Shown here: positions 60,223 to 64,000 of the stretch, in pieces
How positions within the stretch are numbered: position 1 is the stretch's first letter
How the letters are laid out: the number at the start of each line of letters is the position of its first letter
Assembly (NCBI GenBank): GCA_013214355.1
Contig: JABSSL010000075.1
Span: 1 to 64,000, forward strand
Direction of reading: 5' to 3'
Source: Saprospiraceae bacterium
GTDB lineage: Bacteria > Bacteroidota > Bacteroidia > Chitinophagales > Saprospiraceae
DNA length: 64,000 nt
Translations under genes and position numbers: made by a program
Notes under the pieces: generated by a model
Told to the model about the DNA's origin: nothing
What the model saw: only the letters and a program-made list of their open reading frames with translations
Databases searched by the model: none

Positions 60223-60705
60223 TGGTGGATACAGGTTCGGGAATATAAACCCGAACGCAAGCTTGTTTGGAAACTTCCAACTTTGAATCGAAAATATAGG
60301 TAAGAAAAAAACGCTATTACCAATAGGGGGAGAACCCTGAACCTGCATCTTGGAGATGAACGTGTTCAGGATTGGAGCCGACGTAAGGGGTTTCTTTAAG
60401 CGGAGAAACTACTAAGTGTATGGTAGGTAATCGCTTTTGGAGGAGAAAAGTGTGATCACCAAACATACGCTAAGGCTCCATACTCGATCCTTAATTTTCC
60501 CAGGAGTTGAAAATGATCCGGATTTAGATCGACTTCAATTAACTAAAAAACAATGGTTCTCTGACAATTTTGTGATTTGGAGTCTCCCTTTTAGCTAAAA
60601 GTCTTGCTTCCACTGGAAGTGATGCTTCGGGCTAAAACGCCACCCGTCTGGCCAGCCGGACAGGACCACAAAAATTATCGGAGAACGAAAACAATCTACA
60701 ACCCG
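60223..60705 (+). other. Structured intergenic region upstream of the TonB receptor, 483 bp
   Basis: No coding frame with a sensible start. It contains several hairpins in a row: GTTCGGG/CCCGAAC (60235-60256), the nested CCTGAAC/GTTCAGG with inner CATCT-TGG-AGATG (60336-60370), and GTTTC/GAAAC (60390-60409). A longer-range GTATGG/CCATAC pairing spans 60418-60484. It could be a long structured 5' leader of the receptor gene or an independent small RNA. No riboswitch family was recognised. Confidence 0.4.
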
Positions 60706-63063
60706 ATGAAAAGACTGTTATTGTGTACCCTGCTACTAGGGGTGCTGGGCAGTACGTATGCCCAAAACAAAGCTACGCTCAGTGGCTACGTAAGAAATGC
60801 AGCAGATGGCGAAGTCCTACTCTTTGCAAACGTCTTTGTTCAAGAACTTCAAACAGGGACAACAACAAATCATTACGGCTTTTATTCTTTAACTCTGCCC
60901 GAGGGCAAATACACGCTCTCGATTTCCTATCTGGGCTACCAATCCATAGAAAAGCGGATTACTCTAAACGGTGATACGGAACTGAATGTGGACCTACAGG
61001 AAGGGGGACAGGTGTTGCAGGAGGTAGTAGTATCTGGTAAGGCCGAGGATGAGGCGGTAACAGAAGTTGCAATGAGCAGAATTGACCTACCTATTCAACA
61101 GATTAAGAAGTTACCGGCTTTATTTGGAGAACCGGATGTAATCAAAACGATCCAAGTGTTGCCCGGGGTAACAAGTGCTGGAGAAGGAACTTCAGCCTAC
61201 TTTGTACGCGGAGGTAGTGCGGATCAAAACCTAGTGCTAATTGACGAAGCACCGGTCTATGATGTGTCGCACTTATTCGGCCTCTTTTCAGTATTTAATT
61301 CAGATATCATTAAGAGTGCTGAACTTTACAAGGGAGGAATACCTGCCAAATATGGGGGGCGTCTTTCGTCCCTGCTGGAGGTGACGACCAAGGATGGTAA
61401 CGACAAAAAAATTGAAGGAGCAGGGGGGATCGGCTTGATGGCCGCCCGACTAAGTTTGGAGGGCCCCATCCAAAAGGAAAAAGCCTCCTTTATTGTCAGT
61501 GGGCGTCGATCTTATGCTGATCTGATCATGAAAGAGATTGATGACCTAGATGGAACAACGGTAAGTTTTTATGATCTCAATGCCAAGGTTAATTGGCGTC
61601 CTAATAATAAAAATCGCTTTTTCATTTCGGCTTATGATGGTCGAGATATCTGGAAGTTTAGTGATGACTTCAAAATGGGCTGGGGGAATACCACAGCTAC
61701 ATTCCGCTGGAACCACCTATTCAACGAAAAACTCTTTTCAAATACAACCTTAGTTTATAGTGATTTTGACTATCGATTGGAAGACCTGGATGTCGCCGAT
61801 GGTTTCGTTTGGGATGCCAATCAGCGGGAAATGTCGATCAAAGAAGATTTAACTTACTTTGCCAATCCCAACCTCACCCTACAAATGGGGTACCAAGGAA
61901 TCTATCGGCGATTTAGTCCCGGTACGATTTCCCCCAATAATGAAGGCTCCATCTTCAAAGAAACCCAACTACAGAAACTGGGTGCCTTGGATCATGGGCT
62001 ATATCTCGGTGCAGAGCATAAGGTCAATGACCGACTCAGTCTTCAGTATGGTGTCCGTTTCTCGATTTTCCAGAATATCGGAAAGGGAACGATCTATGAG
62101 TATGAAGATAGAACCGATAATGTCGAGGTAGTAGTGAAGGACTCAACGGTTTACGGGAGTTTCGAAAATATCAAGGTCTTTTCCAATTTGGAGCCTCGAT
62201 TTAATGCTCGTTATCGTTTGACACCCAGTAGTTCAGTGAAATTCTCCTATCAGAGAATGGCACAGTACATCCATTTAATATCGAATTCTACGGTTCCGAT
62301 TCCCTTTAATACTTGGGCACCTAGTTCACCTTATCTAGATCCGCAATTGGCGGACCAGGTAGCTTTGGGGTATTTCCAGAATTTTAAGAATAACACCTTC
62401 GAGTTTTCGGCAGAAGCATTCTACAAACAAGCGGAGAACGTCACAGAATTCGCCGATCACGCCAATGTGTTTTTCAATAAACATCTGGCTACAGAATTCC
62501 GGCAGGGAGATAGTGAGTCCTATGGCTTGGAACTATTTGTAAGAAAGGTCAAGGGGCCTCTGCAAGGTTTTGCTAGCTATACCTTATCCAAGGCCGTTAT
62601 GGACGTGCCTGGTATAAATGGAGATCAAGAATTTGTAGCCAATCACGATCGACGTCACAATCTAAACTTAGCCCTGACCTATGCCCTGAGTGATCAGTGG
62701 GATGTTGGAACAAATTTCACATTTTCCAGTGGCCGACCGATCACCTTGCCAACTGGGAAATTCCAATTTGATAACTATCAAGTGGATTATTTCTCTGGAC
62801 GAAATGGCTATCGTTTGCCGGACTTTCATCGCTTAGATCTTTCGGTTACTTATAACTCTAGAAAGAATAAGGATCGGAAATTTAAGCGGAGTATGACTGC
62901 AGGTATATACAATGCTTATAACCGTCAAAACCCGTATACCATCTACACGCGGAAAAAACAGGATGATGACGGAAACATTATCGGTGATGGGACAGAAAAA
63001 GAGGCTCGTTTAGTTTACCTCTTTGGTATCATGCCGTATTTCAGTTGGAACTTTTCCTTCTAA
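60706..63063 (+). CDS. TonB-dependent receptor with carboxypeptidase-regulatory-like domain
   Basis: 785 residues from the ATG at 60706, which begins the signal peptide (MKRLLLCTLLLGVLGSTYA-Q); the frame is open to 60604 but that extension is not a signal. A CarboxypepD_reg-like domain (about 24-110) precedes the plug (about 120-240; VIKTIQVLPGV, AYFVRGGSADQNLVLIDEAPVY, GGIPAKYGGRLSSLLEV), then a 22-strand-type barrel to the aromatic C-terminus (WNFSF). It imports a large or scarce solute with TonB energy. It is paired, with a 19-bp gap, with a DUF4249 lipoprotein gene. Ligand unknown. Confidence 0.94.
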   Translation: MKRLLLCTLLLGVLGSTYAQNKATLSGYVRNAADGEVLLFANVFVQELQTGTTTNHYGFYSLTLPEGKYTLSISYLGYQSIEKRITLNGDTELNVDLQEGGQVLQEVVVSGKAEDEAVTEVAMSRIDLPIQQIKKLPALFGEPDVIKTIQVLPGVTSAGEGTSAYFVRGGSADQNLVLIDEAPVYDVSHLFGLFSVFNSDIIKSAELYKGGIPAKYGGRLSSLLEVTTKDGNDKKIEGAGGIGLMAARLSLEGPIQKEKASFIVSGRRSYADLIMKEIDDLDGTTVSFYDLNAKVNWRPNNKNRFFISAYDGRDIWKFSDDFKMGWGNTTATFRWNHLFNEKLFSNTTLVYSDFDYRLEDLDVADGFVWDANQREMSIKEDLTYFANPNLTLQMGYQGIYRRFSPGTISPNNEGSIFKETQLQKLGALDHGLYLGAEHKVNDRLSLQYGVRFSIFQNIGKGTIYEYEDRTDNVEVVVKDSTVYGSFENIKVFSNLEPRFNARYRLTPSSSVKFSYQRMAQYIHLISNSTVPIPFNTWAPSSPYLDPQLADQVALGYFQNFKNNTFEFSAEAFYKQAENVTEFADHANVFFNKHLATEFRQGDSESYGLELFVRKVKGPLQGFASYTLSKAVMDVPGINGDQEFVANHDRRHNLNLALTYALSDQWDVGTNFTFSSGRPITLPTGKFQFDNYQVDYFSGRNGYRLPDFHRLDLSVTYNSRKNKDRKFKRSMTAGIYNAYNRQNPYTIYTRKKQDDDGNIIGDGTEKEARLVYLFGIMPYFSWNFSF

Positions 63064-63082
63064 TCCTCAAAATTCAAATGTG

Positions 63083-63901
63083 ATGAAAAATCAATCAATT
63101 TTATATATCGGCTGCCTTGTATTCCTCAGCCTTGCCTGCGAAAAAACTATTCCTCTTGATCCTGGTCAAACACCAGAGCTATACGTAGTTGAAGGTTTAA
63201 TTACCAATGAAAATATTCGACAGCAGATCAAAGTTTCCAGAAGTCAGGGGTTTAATGATGCAGGTGTGTCGGCTGGCGTGAGTGACGCGCAGGTGGTTGT
63301 AACGGATGACCAGGGATTTATGATGGAGTTTACCGAAGCCCAACCCGGGGTATACAAATCCAAGGAAGCTTTTGCTGGAGAAATCGGACGGACCTACACT
63401 TTGACCATTGAGCACAATCAAGAGTTGTTTACTGCCAGTGAGATGATGAATACGATGGGCACCATTGATACCCTTCTTACGCAGATTGACCCGGAAGAAG
63501 AAGCGGACCCGGATGAGGATGGTCGATTCTTTGATATCCTGGTCTTCATGACAGAGCCACAGGAAACCGAGAACTTCTACCTCGTAAAGTTCTATCGCAA
63601 TGGACAGCTGGAGAATTTCGATGGTGAGGATGTGTATGTATTCGACGATGTTGCTATTGGTGAGAATCTAAGTGCCCTACCTGGTCCCGTTTATTATGCG
63701 GAAGGAGATATCGCAGGTATGGAACTGTACAGTTTGAGCCGCAAAGCCTTTCGATTTTATAGTGATTTGAATGCCAACATTAATAATGATGGCGGTATGT
63801 TTTCTAGTCAACCCGCTAATGTCAGCACCAATCTCGAGGGAGGAGCCATTGGATATTTTCAGGTGTCAGCCCTTGATAAAAAAGAGGTTACTATTCAATA
63901 A
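63083..63901 (+). CDS. DUF4249 lipoprotein, partner of the TonB receptor
   Basis: 272 residues from the ATG at 63083. Lipobox LSLAC (about C19), then EKTIPLDPGQTPELYVVEGLITNE, the standard opening of DUF4249. The Ig-like strands SDAQVVVTDDQGFMMEFTE, YTLTIEHNQELFTASEMM and an acidic linker (EEEADPDEDG) follow. DUF4249 proteins are encoded right after TonB receptors in Bacteroidota and are thought to act as surface lids or ligand binders, comparable to SusD. The gene is complete within the window (stop TAA at 63899-63901). Confidence 0.9.
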   Translation: MKNQSILYIGCLVFLSLACEKTIPLDPGQTPELYVVEGLITNENIRQQIKVSRSQGFNDAGVSAGVSDAQVVVTDDQGFMMEFTEAQPGVYKSKEAFAGEIGRTYTLTIEHNQELFTASEMMNTMGTIDTLLTQIDPEEEADPDEDGRFFDILVFMTEPQETENFYLVKFYRNGQLENFDGEDVYVFDDVAIGENLSALPGPVYYAEGDIAGMELYSLSRKAFRFYSDLNANINNDGGMFSSQPANVSTNLEGGAIGYFQVSALDKKEVTIQ

Positions 63902-63935
63902 GCAGAAAATCTAGCCTTTTTATATACCAAATGTA

Positions 63936-63975
63936 GAGTCAACTTGTAGCCCAAGAGCTGCGAGTTGGCTCCTTT
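63936..63975 (+). terminator. Possible terminator after the DUF4249 gene
   Basis: GAGTCAACT (63936-63944) pairs with AGTTGGCTC (63963-63971) with one G-T wobble; loop 18 nt, then CTTTG. The T run is weak. Confidence 0.4.
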
Positions 63976-64000
63976 GAGGAAGGAAATTGCGGCTTCTATT

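Noticed and set aside
60330-60372. ACCCTGAACCTG segment resembling the 3' half of a thiamine pyrophosphate riboswitch
   Set aside because: The companion CTGAGA/ACCC elements and proper spacing are missing, and no thiamine gene follows. The segment is better explained by the local nested hairpin.
63928-63935. CAAATGTA, a possible minus-strand TACATTTG promoter box after the DUF4249 gene
   Set aside because: It would point back into the DUF4249 gene with no leftward gene to serve, and the TTG spacing is off. Likely chance.
1-64000. Mobile elements, integrases, phage genes, toxin-antitoxin or CRISPR features
   Set aside because: None could be seen; no transposase, recombinase, direct-repeat array or Cas-like protein is encoded in the window.

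Overview
This 64 kb window is chromosomal DNA of a Bacteroidota bacterium. It most resembles the Saprospiria (Lewinella or Haliscomenobacter type), although the rank below phylum is inference. The phylum call rests on several features seen here: gliding-motility/type IX secretion (T9SS) C-terminal domains, a TonB-dependent receptor paired with a DUF4249 lipoprotein, CarboxypepD_reg-like and DUF5686 proteins, DUF3127, DUF2807, DUF4350, weak Shine-Dalgarno signals, and several promoters of the Bacteroidota TTG-N18-20-TAnnTTTG type. I noticed no rRNA, tRNA, CRISPR array, phage or insertion sequence. The gene content looks like core plus lineage-specific chromosome, not an island.

Layout. 181-5667 (minus): small membrane protein, mutL, two rhomboid proteases and an endonuclease/exonuclease/phosphatase protein. 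6122-8767: DUF5686 outer-membrane protein, closed by a very strong bidirectional terminator. 8847-13811 (minus): MoxR ATPase, DUF4350, DUF4129 and SpoIIM-like genes, with a divergent RDD gene at 13934; together these form the usual MoxR envelope cluster, but without its DUF58 partner. 14674-20412: rlmD, an orphan, a hybrid histidine kinase with an Hpt protein, a stand-alone receiver and rfbA. 20756-25395: an ABC/HlyD/TolC export operon whose ATPase lacks most catalytic motifs and which is preceded by helically phased CCTTGT repeats. 25461-27445 (minus): lgt and a methyltransferase.

27694-34447 is a probable envelope-stress locus. It holds an ABC ATPase, a permease and a YtrA-type GntR repressor (with a matching AGTGTA-N12-TACACT operator on the promoter), a possible 23-residue membrane peptide, a DUF2807 protein and two tandem periplasmic serine beta-lactamase-like proteins.

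34557-43578 is a mixed housekeeping region: a YkgJ Cys-cluster protein, mtaB, a lipoprotein, a Cys-less ArsC/Spx-like protein, DUF3127, a secreted Trp-repeat protein, a methyltransferase, bcp, a phospholipase-like protein, CYTH and a membrane-anchored AraC regulator. 43123-45810 is a two-subunit molybdenum hydroxylase (IorAB type). 45956-50106 (minus): LamG/T9SS protein, YbaB, a PNPOx-like flavoprotein and an unrecognised membrane protein. 50240-59535: isoaspartyl peptidase, two tandem VIT/vWA-like T9SS proteins, a Cys/His-rich protein, DUF697, an AraC-type regulator and a secreted HExxH protein. 59686-63901: Hsp20, a structured non-coding stretch, and the TonB receptor with its DUF4249 lipoprotein.

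The most unusual items are the degenerate ABC exporter with phased repeats, the YtrA-type operator with a tiny membrane ORF, the six-unit Trp-repeat secreted protein, and two structured intergenic stretches (38361-38769, with a G-quadruplex motif, and 60223-60705). All functional statements come from reading sequence motifs; no database search was run.
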